Assembly (NCBI GenBank): GCA_002311645.1
Contig: DBYW01000002.1
Coordinates: 1-13,705 of the forward strand
DNA: 13,705 nucleotides
Reading direction: 5' to 3'
DNA from: Bacteroidales bacterium UBA1176
GTDB taxonomy: Bacteria > Bacteroidota > Bacteroidia > Bacteroidales > WCHB1-69
Part shown: one piece after another, positions 6,717 to 13,705 of the stretch
Numbering within the stretch: the first letter of the stretch is position 1
Layout: each line of letters begins with the position of its first letter
Notes under the pieces: generated by a model
Seen by the model: only the letters and a program-made list of their open reading frames with translations
Database searches by the model: none
What the model was told of the DNA's origin: nothing
Program-made: the position numbers and the translations under genes

Positions 6717-7221
6717 GGTTTTTGAATAATTCAGGCAAATTCTTTTTGTCTTGCAGTTGGTTTTCAGACAGGATGATGTGGGCTTGTTCGTAGAAATGCC
6801 GTCGTTGCAGGAGGGTTTCGTGGACATACTCCTTCAGGGATTTCTCGTCGTTTTGTGGGGCCAGGGGGCGTTTGAAGTATGCGTTTTTCAGTCTGTTGAC
6901 GAGTGTTTCTTCGGAGATGTCGAGGTAAATGGAGGTGGCGTTGGCGTTGATGTGTTGCATGTTGTCTTCGAAGCAGGGGGCGCCGCCGCCTGTGGCGATA
7001 ACGGTGTCGGGACAGGTGAGGAGTTTCCGCAGCAGGGCTTGTTCACAGCGTCTAAAAGCAAATTCCCCATACTTCTGCAGAAGATGGGGAATAGTGGTGT
7101 GGTAATGTTCTTCCACAGCGGTGTCCAAATCGACGAATTGGAGTTGCCGCTGTGTGGCCATAATCTTGGCGGCCGTGGTTTTTCCGGCGCAAGGGAAGCC
7201 CACGAACACGATGGGTTTCAT
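6700..7221 (-). CDS. aroK: Shikimate kinase
   Basis: The 173-residue protein has normal shikimate kinase length and motifs. It phosphorylates the 3-hydroxyl of shikimate with ATP in the aromatic amino-acid pathway, in the cytoplasm. The Walker A loop is GFPCAGKTT at 8-16, with Lys14. Shikimate-binding residues are seen as DLD (31-33), FRRCE (56-60, Arg57) and the glycine-rich TGGGAP (77-82). The lid region contains FKRPL (116-120) with Arg118, and RRHFYEQA (140-147) is the usual adenine-side helix. It starts at the ATG at 7219-7221, one base after the stop of elbB, so it is almost certainly co-transcribed with it. Murein gene murF/alr follows after 60 bp. Confidence 0.95.
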   Translation of the reverse strand: MKPIVFVGFPCAGKTTAAKIMATQRQLQFVDLDTAVEEHYHTTIPHLLQKYGEFAFRRCEQALLRKLLTCPDTVIATGGGAPCFEDNMQHINANATSIYLDISEETLVNRLKNAYFKRPLAPQNDEKSLKEYVHETLLQRRHFYEQAHIILSENQLQDKKNLPELFKNLHIIL

Positions 7222-7222
7222 C

Positions 7223-7873
7223 TTATTGTATGTTGTCGAGGATGGCCTCGATGAGGTTCTCGGCGCAGTCGGCGATGTCGGAGATTCGTGCGGGCAGCAT
7301 GTAACAGGGGGTCGTGAAGATCATGTTCTGTTTGTCGGAGATGACCTCTTTCTGTTGGGTGTTGATATGCTGCGTGCCGAAGCTCTGGATGTCGGCGATG
7401 GTGTGTTCGTCGTTGCCCACGGTGATTGTGATATCGCCTAACACTTTTGCAAGCATCACAGGGGCGATGCATAGGGCTCCGATAGGCTTGTGTTGGGCGT
7501 GGAAGGCGCGGATGAGGTTGGCGACATCCTCGCGGACGGTGCATTTGCGGCCCTTTACGGCGTAGGTGAAGAGGTTTTTTGCAGACCCGTTGCCGCCGGG
7601 GAAGACGAGGGCGTCGAAGTCTTCGACGCGGCACTCCTCGATCGGGCGGATTTGCCCGCGTGCGATGCGCGCAGCCTCTACCAGCATGTTGCGAGGCTCT
7701 TTCATCTCCTCGCGGGTGAGATGGTTCACCACATGGTATTGGTTGTCGTTGGGGGCAAAGATACTGTATTCACAGTCATTGCGGTCGATGGCCAAGAGCG
7801 TCATCACAGACTCGTGGATCTCACTTCCGTCCAATGTGCCGCAGCCACATAATATAACAGCGAATTTTTTCAT
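7223..7873 (-). CDS. elbB: ElbB-type DJ-1/PfpI-family protein (glyoxalase III-like)
   Basis: The 216-residue product is a clear homologue of E. coli ElbB in length and sequence. It starts MKKFAVILCGCGTLDGSEIH, carries FAPNDNQYHVVNHLT near 39-53, RNMLVEAARIARGQIRP near 61-77, the PGGNGSAKNL loop at 92-101, and the nucleophile-elbow ALCIAP with Cys135, the expected reactive cysteine. TTPCYML near the C-terminus is also conserved. ElbB has been annotated as an isoprenoid-biosynthesis protein and as a weak glyoxalase; its physiological role is unsettled. It is first in a minus-strand cluster with aroK (1-bp gap) and murF/alr. Only about 15 bases separate its ATG from the hairpin at 7888-7933, leaving no room for a separate promoter downstream of that hairpin. 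Confidence 0.92.
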   Translation of the reverse strand: MKKFAVILCGCGTLDGSEIHESVMTLLAIDRNDCEYSIFAPNDNQYHVVNHLTREEMKEPRNMLVEAARIARGQIRPIEECRVEDFDALVFPGGNGSAKNLFTYAVKGRKCTVREDVANLIRAFHAQHKPIGALCIAPVMLAKVLGDITITVGNDEHTIADIQSFGTQHINTQQKEVISDKQNMIFTTPCYMLPARISDIADCAENLIEAILDNIQ

Positions 7874-7887
7874 AGGTGATTGAGTTT

Positions 7888-7933
7888 AAAAATCTTCCGC
7901 ATGAGAGCAGGTCGTGCCTCGTGCGGAAGATTT
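7888..7933 (-). terminator. Strong intrinsic terminator-like hairpin after the DUF2723 gene
   Basis: AAATCTTCCGCA at 7890-7901 is the exact reverse complement of TGCGGAAGATTT at 7922-7933, a 12-bp stem. The loop can pair further through a T:G pair, GAG/CTC (7903-7905 with 7918-7920) and GCA/TGC (7907-7909 with 7915-7917). On the minus strand the stem runs into TTTTTAAAC. It lies 9 bases after the DUF2723 stop and just before elbB. Confidence 0.8.
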
Positions 7934-7942
7934 GGTAATTGC

Positions 7943-10900
7943 TTATTTTTCGCCCTCGGGCGTTGTGTCGGCTGTCTCCTCGGCTTCTTCGACATCAGGT
8001 CTGCTGATGCTGTTGAAGAAGTTGCGATAGGCGGAGCCCATGCCGGGATTGGCGGCCTCCATGGCGTCGAATTGGCTGTTGGCCATCTGCTCGACCTTGT
8101 CGGCTATAGCCTTGTTGCCACTCAGACGGGCGATGGTCATCACTTCGTGAAGTTCTTGGAAATCGTTGGCCACGGCCTGTTGGTCGAAGTCGGGCTGACG
8201 CAGTTTGTTGGAGATGCTGTTGTTGATGTATTTCGCATAGAAATCAGCCATCTTGTCGAATTTCAGCTCTTTGTATCTCGGTGCGAGGCCATTGTTGGGG
8301 AACTTGGTGTTGGTCAGCATATAGTTGAGGAACATCAGGTCGTAGTGGATGTCGTCCCTGTGTATTTCCAACGTGCGGTCGTCCGCGTTCTCGTACCAGT
8401 TGAACAATTCCACATAGCCATCCCAGATCTTGTTGGCCATATCCATGCCCTTTTGGTCGGCGGAAGGGGTGTGGAGGCTGAAGTAGTCTTGCATGTAGAA
8501 GATGTTGCTCTGGGTATAGCCGCCCATGTTGGACATGACGGTGGTGTACGGGAAAATCTCGTTGGGCAGCACCTTGTTGCCTTGGTCGAGGATGGCTTCC
8601 GCGCGTTTGGTGTCGCCGTCACGCAGCAGCTGGCGTGCCAGACGGTCGTGGACTTGGCGGATGAGGGATACCAGTCGCACGTTGTCATCGCAATGATAGA
8701 CTTTCGGGTCGTTGAACCCGCCCCACAGATAGGGATACTGTTCGTTTTTCTTGGCGTTGGGATTGTTGATGAGATCCACACGGCTGTGGTCGTTGTAGGT
8801 GTTCATCAGGTTCTCGTAGAGTCTTTCGACGCCGACGCGGCCGAGTTCATAGCCACCGCCGCGCGGGGTGCGGATGGGCACCAGGCGGTAAGCGAAGCCT
8901 TCAAGCTGGAAGTAGTCCTCCAATCCGAGGTAGGCTTCCGAGCCGGTAGTGGAGGCGTAGTAGATCGGGCGCTCCCAGTTGTTGGTGGCAAGGATGTCCA
9001 TCATGACAATGTAGGCTTTGGCTAACGGGTTAACGCGGTCGGTGCGCATGTTCCATTCCAGGCGGTCCACCACCTTGTCGGCATCTTCGGGGGCGACGGT
9101 GCCATTGGCCAAGACTTTTGCCTTGTCCACTTTCAGCGAGAAGCTGGCGGGAATGGGACGTCCGTTGCTGCGGTAGCCCTTGTCGGCATTGAGGAACATC
9201 AAGGCGCGGGTGTTGTCAAACTGCGGATCCTTGATGTAGTCGACTATGGCATTGAGGTCCACGAATTGGCTGCCTGCCGGTTCCAGGTACATCACATCGC
9301 GGGTGCCATCCTTGTATTGGCTCCAGGTCATGGAGATGGGTAGCGGTTCTGACTGGTAGGCCTTGCGCTTCATCTGGTCAACATACCAGCTGGTGCTGAG
9401 CAGGGAGAGGTTGCAGACCCGCACATCGGTGCGGTAGCCCTCCACCTCTTGGACGTACCAGAGCGGGAAGGTGTCGTTGTCACCTAACGTGAACAGAATG
9501 GCGTTGGGTTCGCACGAGTCAAGATAGTTCTTCGCGATGGCCAAGGCCGTGTACCGGTCGGAGCGGTCGTGGCCATGCCAGTTTTCGGCGCCCATCACGC
9601 AGGGCACAGCGGCGAAGCAGACCACCGTGGTCAAGGCGGCGCCGGCTACCTGAACGGACTTGCTCTTGAGTTTCTCGAAGAGGTTGTAGATGCCTAATAC
9701 GCCGAACCCGATCCAGATGGAAAAGGCGTAGAATGAGGCTGCGAAGGCGTAGTCACGTTCACGCGGCTGGAAAGCATACATGTTCAGGTAGAAGGCGATG
9801 GCTAAGCCCGTCATGATGAAGAGCATGAACACGATGAAGGCGTTAGGTGTGTCCTTCTTGACCTGGAAGCATAGTCCAATGAGACCCAACAGCAGGGGCA
9901 GCAAATAGTAGGTGTTGTGGTTGGGGCGCTCCATGGCCTTTGGCAAGTTGCGCTGTTCGCCCACCATCTTCTTGTCGATGGCGGGGATGCCGCAGACCCA
10001 GTTGCCGTTCAAATAGTCACCGTGTCCTTGCAGGTCGTTTTGCCGTCCAGCGAAGTTCCACATGAAATAGCGCCAGTACATGTACCCGAACTGGTACGTC
10101 TGCATGAACTTGATGTTGCGTTGCCAGTTGGGCAGGTCGCCGCGCGCCATGGCACGGCGGTTCTCCTTGTCGGAGGGACTGTCGGAGTTATATCGGTTGT
10201 TGAGCCAGTTGATGTATTCGCCCTGTTTGTCGGAAGACCACATTCTGGGGAAGAGCATTTGTCCGGCGTGGTCATAGAGAGGTTGCTCGCCTTTCCGGGA
10301 GTTGGAGACAACGTAGCGTTTGGCTTCCTTGTCTTTCACATAGAAGGGTTTGCCGTCCTTGTTGCCGACGACCTTGGTGTTGTAGCTTTGTCCGAAGAAC
10401 AGAGGGTTGGAACCATATTGCTCGCGGTTGAGGTAAGCCAGCAGGGCCACGGCGTCCTCGGGGTTGTTCTCGTCAATGGTCGGATTGGCGTTGGAACGGA
10501 TGACTAAGGTGAAGAAGGTGGAATAGCCGATGAGCAGGAAGGCAAAGCAGAAGACCCCGACGAGCAGGATGGGTTTGTTCTTCTTGAATCCGGCCCAGAG
10601 TCCCCATGCGATCAGTGCGATGATGGCTAAGAAGAAGAAGATGGCACCCGAGTTGAAGGGCAGGTGCAGGCTGTTGACGAAGAACAGGTCGAATTTGCCG
10701 GCCAAGTTCACCACTTGCGGGATGATGCCCCAGAGGATAATTCCCAGCAGCACGACGGACCCGCCCAAGGCGAGGAGCACGCCCCACTCGGCTTTCGACT
10801 TGAAGGTCCCTTTCTTGGCGCAGAGCACGAACAGCGGGATGGTGATGAAAATCCAGATCAGGAACATCCACAACGGCGGGCAGAAGAAGGCGAAGAAGAG

Positions 10901-11593
10901 GGATATGATGGCGAAAGTGAGCACGGCGCCCATGCCGGTGGCCTCTTTGTTGAGCTTGTAATAGACAATCAGCACCACGGCAGGCAGTGTCAGCAAGTTC
11001 AGCAAGTGGACACCGATGGAGAGGCCGACCAAATAGGCGATAAGCACAATCCAGCGGTTGGGGTTCACGTTGTTTTTCGGGTTGTCGTACTCTTCGTCCC
11101 ACATGAGGATGCACCAGAACACCAATGCGGTGAAGAACGAGGACATGGCGTAAACTTCGCCTTCGACGGCGGAGAACCAGAAGGTGTCAGAGAAGCAGTA
11201 GGCCATGGCGCCCACGAGACCGGCGCCGATGACGGCGATGCAGCGGGGCAGGTTCATTTCACCATATTTGGCGATGAGCTTGCGGGCCAGACGCACAATG
11301 GTGAAATAGAGGAACATGATGGTCAGGCCGCTGCAAATGGCAGACATGCAGTTGACACAATAGGCCATCTTGGTCGGGTCGTCACCCGCGAAGAGGGTAA
11401 AGATGCGGCCGATGATTTGGAAAGTCGGTGCTCCGGGCGGGTGGCCGACAAGCATTTTCGACGTGGTCGCGATGTATTCACCGCAGTCCCACCAGGAGAC
11501 GGTGGGCTCGGCTGTCATGATATAGACCGCGGAGGCCACGATGCCGATGATGACGCCGAGAATTGTGTTGATGAATTTGAATTGTTTACTCAT
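7943..11593 (-). CDS. DUF2723 polytopic membrane protein, putative GT-C-type protein glycosyltransferase
   Basis: The 1216-residue protein matches the DUF2723 family that is widespread in Bacteroidota. Residues about 10-400 form a polytopic membrane region. The first external loop holds WWDCGEYIATTSKMLVGHPP (34-53), with Asp36 and Glu39 placed like the acidic motif of GT-C glycosyltransferases. SAVEGEVYAM (141-150) and GVHLLNLL (194-201) are further family motifs. A second membrane group lies at about 560-670. The remaining C-terminal region is soluble and probably periplasmic; it contains LFTLGDNDTFPLWYVQE near 698-714, and a TPR-like helix pair near 985-1010. Eukaryotic TMEM260, which shares this family, is a protein O-mannosyltransferase, so a role in glycosylating exported proteins is plausible; the bacterial acceptor and donor are unknown to me. 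It starts 27 bp after pheS in an A/T-rich leader. An intrinsic terminator follows. Confidence 0.88.
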   Translation of the reverse strand: MSKQFKFINTILGVIIGIVASAVYIMTAEPTVSWWDCGEYIATTSKMLVGHPPGAPTFQIIGRIFTLFAGDDPTKMAYCVNCMSAICSGLTIMFLYFTIVRLARKLIAKYGEMNLPRCIAVIGAGLVGAMAYCFSDTFWFSAVEGEVYAMSSFFTALVFWCILMWDEEYDNPKNNVNPNRWIVLIAYLVGLSIGVHLLNLLTLPAVVLIVYYKLNKEATGMGAVLTFAIISLFFAFFCPPLWMFLIWIFITIPLFVLCAKKGTFKSKAEWGVLLALGGSVVLLGIILWGIIPQVVNLAGKFDLFFVNSLHLPFNSGAIFFFLAIIALIAWGLWAGFKKNKPILLVGVFCFAFLLIGYSTFFTLVIRSNANPTIDENNPEDAVALLAYLNREQYGSNPLFFGQSYNTKVVGNKDGKPFYVKDKEAKRYVVSNSRKGEQPLYDHAGQMLFPRMWSSDKQGEYINWLNNRYNSDSPSDKENRRAMARGDLPNWQRNIKFMQTYQFGYMYWRYFMWNFAGRQNDLQGHGDYLNGNWVCGIPAIDKKMVGEQRNLPKAMERPNHNTYYLLPLLLGLIGLCFQVKKDTPNAFIVFMLFIMTGLAIAFYLNMYAFQPRERDYAFAASFYAFSIWIGFGVLGIYNLFEKLKSKSVQVAGAALTTVVCFAAVPCVMGAENWHGHDRSDRYTALAIAKNYLDSCEPNAILFTLGDNDTFPLWYVQEVEGYRTDVRVCNLSLLSTSWYVDQMKRKAYQSEPLPISMTWSQYKDGTRDVMYLEPAGSQFVDLNAIVDYIKDPQFDNTRALMFLNADKGYRSNGRPIPASFSLKVDKAKVLANGTVAPEDADKVVDRLEWNMRTDRVNPLAKAYIVMMDILATNNWERPIYYASTTGSEAYLGLEDYFQLEGFAYRLVPIRTPRGGGYELGRVGVERLYENLMNTYNDHSRVDLINNPNAKKNEQYPYLWGGFNDPKVYHCDDNVRLVSLIRQVHDRLARQLLRDGDTKRAEAILDQGNKVLPNEIFPYTTVMSNMGGYTQSNIFYMQDYFSLHTPSADQKGMDMANKIWDGYVELFNWYENADDRTLEIHRDDIHYDLMFLNYMLTNTKFPNNGLAPRYKELKFDKMADFYAKYINNSISNKLRQPDFDQQAVANDFQELHEVMTIARLSGNKAIADKVEQMANSQFDAMEAANPGMGSAYRNFFNSISRPDVEEAEETADTTPEGEK

Positions 11594-11620
11594 TTTTATT
11601 TTTGAAAATTTGATTGAATG

Positions 11621-12643
11621 CTATTTGGTGGCGGCCTTGAATTGGCGGAGGAAACGGACGTCGTTCTCAAAATAGAGGCGGATGTCGTTGGTGGTGTATT
11701 TGAGCATGGTCATGCGTTCAATGCCGAGGCCGAAGGCAAAACCGCTGTATTTCTTGCTGTCGATGCCGCAGTTGTCGAGCACGTTGGGATCCACCATGCC
11801 GCAGCCAAGTATCTCGACCCAGCCGGTGTGCTTGCAGAGGTTGCAGCCGGCGCCGCCGCAGATGTTGCAGGAGATGTCCATCTCGGCAGAAGGCTCGGTG
11901 AAGGGGAAATAGGAGGGACGCAGGCGGATGCGCACCTCGGGACCGAACATGCGTTGGGCGAAATAGAGCAGGGTCTGCTTCATGTCGGCGAAGGAGACGG
12001 ACTCGGCCACGTAGAGGCCCTCCACCTGGTGGAAGATGCAGTGCGCGCGGGAGGTGATGGCCTCGTTGCGGAACACGCGGCCTGGGCAGATGACGCGGAT
12101 AGGGGGCTTTTGGTTCTCCATTGTGCGCACCTGAAGGGATGAGGTGTGTGTGCGCAGCAACACGTCCGGATGCAGGTCGATGAAGAAGGTGTCTTGCATG
12201 TCGCGCGCGGGATGCTCCTCGGGGAAGTTCAGGGCGGTGAACACGTGCCAGTCGTCCTCCACATCGGGACCCGTGACGGCGGTGAAGCCGATGTCCTCGA
12301 AGATGCGACGCACCTGGTTCATCATGATGGAGATGGGATGCATGGAGCCGACTTCGACATTCTGCGCGGGGCGTGTCACGTCGGCAATCTGCTGCCGGGT
12401 GCTCGTTTGCATCTCGCTGATTTCTTTGAAGGAGTTAAACCGTTCTGTCGCGGCATTCTTCAACTCGTTGATGATTTGTCCGAAGGCCTTGCGCTCTTCC
12501 GGTTGCATGTTCTTCAACTCCGCGAACAGCGCTTGTATTTCGCTCTTCTTGGTCAAGAACTGAAGGCGGAACTGTTCCAGGGTCTCCGCGTTCTCAATCT
12601 GGAAGGCTTCGATTTCCTTGCGTATTTCTTCTATGGTTTTCAT
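11621..12643 (-). CDS. pheS: Phenylalanyl-tRNA synthetase alpha subunit
   Basis: The 340-residue protein is PheS, which with PheT charges tRNA-Phe. Residues 1-90 are the N-terminal coiled-coil arm that contacts tRNA. The class II core begins at GSMHPI (99-104, motif 1). HPARDMQDTFF is at 144-154, THTSSLQVR at 165-173, motif 2 GRVFRNEA at 188-195, and FHQVEGLYV at 204-212. Motif 3 is FGLGIERMTMLKY at 304-316. Four cysteines at 249, 252, 257 and 260 (CNICGGAGCNLC) form a zinc-knuckle-like insertion that many but not all bacterial PheS proteins have. Length is normal. pheT is not adjacent: the next gene downstream is DUF2723, so the beta subunit must be encoded elsewhere. The 71-bp gap upstream contains competing hairpins. 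Confidence 0.96.
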   Translation of the reverse strand: MKTIEEIRKEIEAFQIENAETLEQFRLQFLTKKSEIQALFAELKNMQPEERKAFGQIINELKNAATERFNSFKEISEMQTSTRQQIADVTRPAQNVEVGSMHPISIMMNQVRRIFEDIGFTAVTGPDVEDDWHVFTALNFPEEHPARDMQDTFFIDLHPDVLLRTHTSSLQVRTMENQKPPIRVICPGRVFRNEAITSRAHCIFHQVEGLYVAESVSFADMKQTLLYFAQRMFGPEVRIRLRPSYFPFTEPSAEMDISCNICGGAGCNLCKHTGWVEILGCGMVDPNVLDNCGIDSKKYSGFAFGLGIERMTMLKYTTNDIRLYFENDVRFLRQFKAATK

Positions 12644-12660
12644 ATTGTGTTTTTGGATCT

Positions 12661-12695
12661 GCCGCCATGGTGTGGCGGGGTTTATCCGCCGCCAC
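12661..12695 (-). promoter_or_regulatory. pheS: Alternative hairpins in the pheS leader
   Basis: Three related G+C segments lie between the cyclophilin gene and pheS. GTGGCGG at 12672-12678 can pair with CCGCCAC at 12689-12695 (7 bp), or TGGCGG at 12673-12678 can pair with CCGCCA at 12662-12667 (6 bp). Both use the middle segment, so they exclude each other. No T-run follows on the minus strand, so it is not a standard terminator. Role as a leader switch is speculative. Confidence 0.35.
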
Positions 12696-12714
12696 GATGT
12701 GACGGCGCTACTGG

Positions 12715-13428
12715 TTATTCAATGATTTTTGCGCTGATGATCTTGATGTCCTGCAGGGGTCTGTCGTTGCCGTCCTTCTCCTGGGCGGCGATTTTATCGA
12801 CTACCTCCATGCCGGAGACGACCTCGCCGAAGACGGTGTAGTCGCCGTCAAGGAAGGGCGCGCCGCCGATGGTGGTGTAGGCCTGGACTTGTTCGGGGGA
12901 GAAGGTCTTGCCGGTGCGGGCGGCAATCATGTTGAGCTTGTCTTGCGGGAAGACATCGCCGTCCACGATGTAGAACTGGGAGCCGGAGGAGGCCTTCGCG
13001 GGGTTGTTGTCGCGGGCAGCGGCCACGGCACCGCGCTTGTGGTAGAGCGTGGGCACGAACTCGGCGGGGATGCGCTCGGCGGGACCGCCCATGCCGAGGC
13101 GCTGGCCAGGCTTCGCGGTCTTGGAGTCGGGATCGCCCGTCTGGATCATGAAGCCCTTGATGATGCGGTGGAAGAGCACGCCGTCGTAGTAGCTCTCCTT
13201 GACTAACTTGATGAAGTTGTCGCGGTGCAACGGGGTCTCGTTGTAGAGGGCAATGGTGATATCGCCCATGGAGGTCTTGATCAGTATTTGTGTCATCTTA
13301 TCTTTTTTGGTTTCTGTTGTCGCGGATTTGGCGGTTTCCTTCTGTTCCGACTCGATTTTCTTTTGGGAGGAGCAGGAATATAATGTAATGATACTCAATA
13401 GGATAATAAAGAATTTGATGTTTTTCAT
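12715..13428 (-). CDS. Cyclophilin-type peptidyl-prolyl cis-trans isomerase, lipoprotein
   Basis: The 237-residue product is a cyclophilin that isomerises X-Pro bonds to help proteins fold. Residues 1-19 (MKNIKFFIILLSIITLYSC) are a lipoprotein signal with lipidated Cys19, followed by a polar linker to about residue 45, so it acts in the periplasm or on the outer membrane. The cyclophilin core has LFHRIIKGFMIQTGDP at 85-100, with catalytic Arg88, and SGSQFYIV at 138-145. A short insertion near 153-180 precedes FLDGDYTVFGEVVSGMEVVD. The start is set at 13426-13428: it gives the lipobox and follows a -7 box. A longer frame to 13521 would run through the promoter and a heptamer repeat and is rejected. 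pheS follows after 71 bp and may be co-transcribed. Confidence 0.93.
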   Translation of the reverse strand: MKNIKFFIILLSIITLYSCSSQKKIESEQKETAKSATTETKKDKMTQILIKTSMGDITIALYNETPLHRDNFIKLVKESYYDGVLFHRIIKGFMIQTGDPDSKTAKPGQRLGMGGPAERIPAEFVPTLYHKRGAVAAARDNNPAKASSGSQFYIVDGDVFPQDKLNMIAARTGKTFSPEQVQAYTTIGGAPFLDGDYTVFGEVVSGMEVVDKIAAQEKDGNDRPLQDIKIISAKIIE

Positions 13429-13449
13429 ACCTTGAAAAGAATTAATCGG

Positions 13450-13457
13450 CAAAGATA
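13450..13457 (-). promoter_or_regulatory. Candidate -7 box of the cyclophilin gene
   Basis: On the minus strand this reads TATCTTTG, an exact TAnnTTTG match, 21 bases before the ATG at 13428. No TTTG -33 box is obvious. AAGG lies 2-5 bases upstream of the ATG as a weak ribosome-binding site. This supports the start at 13428 and may drive the cyclophilin-pheS-DUF2723 cluster. Confidence 0.55.
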
Positions 13458-13493
13458 CAAAAAAAGTGGGTAATGTCGGAGGAATAATAGCTG

Positions 13494-13563
13494 TTGGATG
13501 TTGGTCGTTGGATGTTGGCACTTGGCACTTGAAACCTGAAACTTGAAACTTGAAACCTTGAAC
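13494..13563. repeat. In-phase heptanucleotide tandem array
   Basis: On the plus strand the sequence parses into consecutive 7-bp units with no phase slips: TTGGATG, TTGGTCG, TTGGATG, TTGGCAC, TTGGCAC, TTGAAAC, CTGAAAC, TTGAAAC, TTGAAAC (13494-13556), then a degenerate CTTGAAC to 13563. Units fall into a TTGG type and a TTGAAAC type, with the switch at 13529. It explains the repetitive peptides of local open frames, which are not genes. Confidence 0.85.
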
Positions 13564-13591
13564 TTTGGCTATAAGGTCTTTGGTTGTTGAT

Positions 13592-13610
13592 AATTAAGAA
13601 ATTAAGAAAT
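13592..13610. repeat. Short direct repeat AATTAAGA
   Basis: AATTAAGA occurs twice in direct tandem at about 13592-13607, followed by a partial third copy. It lies in the non-coding spacer between the heptamer array and the IS end. Confidence 0.5.
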
Positions 13611-13681
13611 TGATTCCAAGGGCCAACGGCTTTCCTTGAGCAGTCTCGGAGAGACAAAATCTTATTAACCCCATACAAGCG

Positions 13682-13705
13682 TGAACTGCACCCCAAAAGT
13701 TGGAC
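13682..13705 (+). mobile_element. Terminal inverted repeat of an IS3-family (IS150-like) element, cut by the right edge
   Basis: From 13682 to the edge the sequence begins TGAACTGCACCCCAAAAG and continues with TTGGAC. This matches my recollection of IS3-family, IS150-group termini: 5'-TG end, then CTGCACCCC and AAAAGTT. The element would extend to the right, beyond the window, so no transposase is visible. The stretch could also be a solo leftover end. The match is from memory, not from a search. Confidence 0.55.

Noticed and set aside
12661..12695. Intrinsic terminator of the cyclophilin gene
   Set aside because: Stems are present, but on the minus strand the following bases are CAGATCCAAAAAC with no T-run, so it does not qualify as a standard terminator.
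13429..13521. N-terminal extension of the cyclophilin to an ATG at 13521
   Set aside because: The extension reads through the -7 box and the heptamer array, has low-complexity peptide, and would bury the lipoprotein signal peptide that starts at 13428.
13442..13696. 84-codon minus-strand open frame in the right spacer
   Set aside because: Its repetitive peptide is the translation of the heptamer repeat, and it shows no domain or start signal.

Overview
The window looks like chromosomal DNA of a Bacteroidota bacterium, most likely of the order Bacteroidales. The main evidence is gene content: a fused MurF-alanine racemase, a DUF2723 membrane protein, a lipoprotein cyclophilin, and a WbpB-type dehydrogenase next to a membrane-anchored WbpM/CapD-type dehydratase. 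Promoter -7 boxes of the form TAnnTTTG sit upstream of several starts, and leaders are A/T-rich without strong Shine-Dalgarno sequences. The exact genus cannot be told.

Every gene I can support lies on the minus strand, so transcription runs from right to left. From the right edge: the end of an apparent IS3-family insertion sequence (13682-13705); a non-coding spacer with a 7-bp tandem repeat (13494-13563); a cyclophilin-type peptidyl-prolyl isomerase lipoprotein; pheS; a 1216-residue DUF2723 membrane protein; a strong hairpin terminator (7888-7933); elbB; shikimate kinase aroK; a murF/alr fusion; a candidate promoter (4119-4126); then wbpM- and wbpB-like sugar-nucleotide genes that overlap by ATGA. 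A weak terminator follows wbpB. Next comes a roughly 960-bp gene-free stretch (260-1222), and at the left edge the first 86 codons of a secreted protein with an FG-GAP/VCBS-like motif.

Most genes are housekeeping or envelope genes. aroK feeds aromatic amino acids, pheS charges tRNA-Phe, murF/alr serves peptidoglycan, and wbpM/wbpB make modified amino-sugar nucleotides for surface glycan. DUF2723 is a GT-C-like membrane protein that may glycosylate exported proteins. In Porphyromonas gingivalis the Wbp/Vim pathway, which includes WbpB, makes the sugar that links type IX secretion cargo to the cell surface. A similar role here is possible but not shown.

The least explained DNA is non-coding. 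The 260-1222 stretch holds a G+C-rich block (about 360-965) with many separate inverted repeats, including two long nested ones and a perfect 28-bp palindrome. The right edge holds an in-phase heptamer array and the IS end. I found no CRISPR array, no RNA gene and no convincing new multi-gene system.
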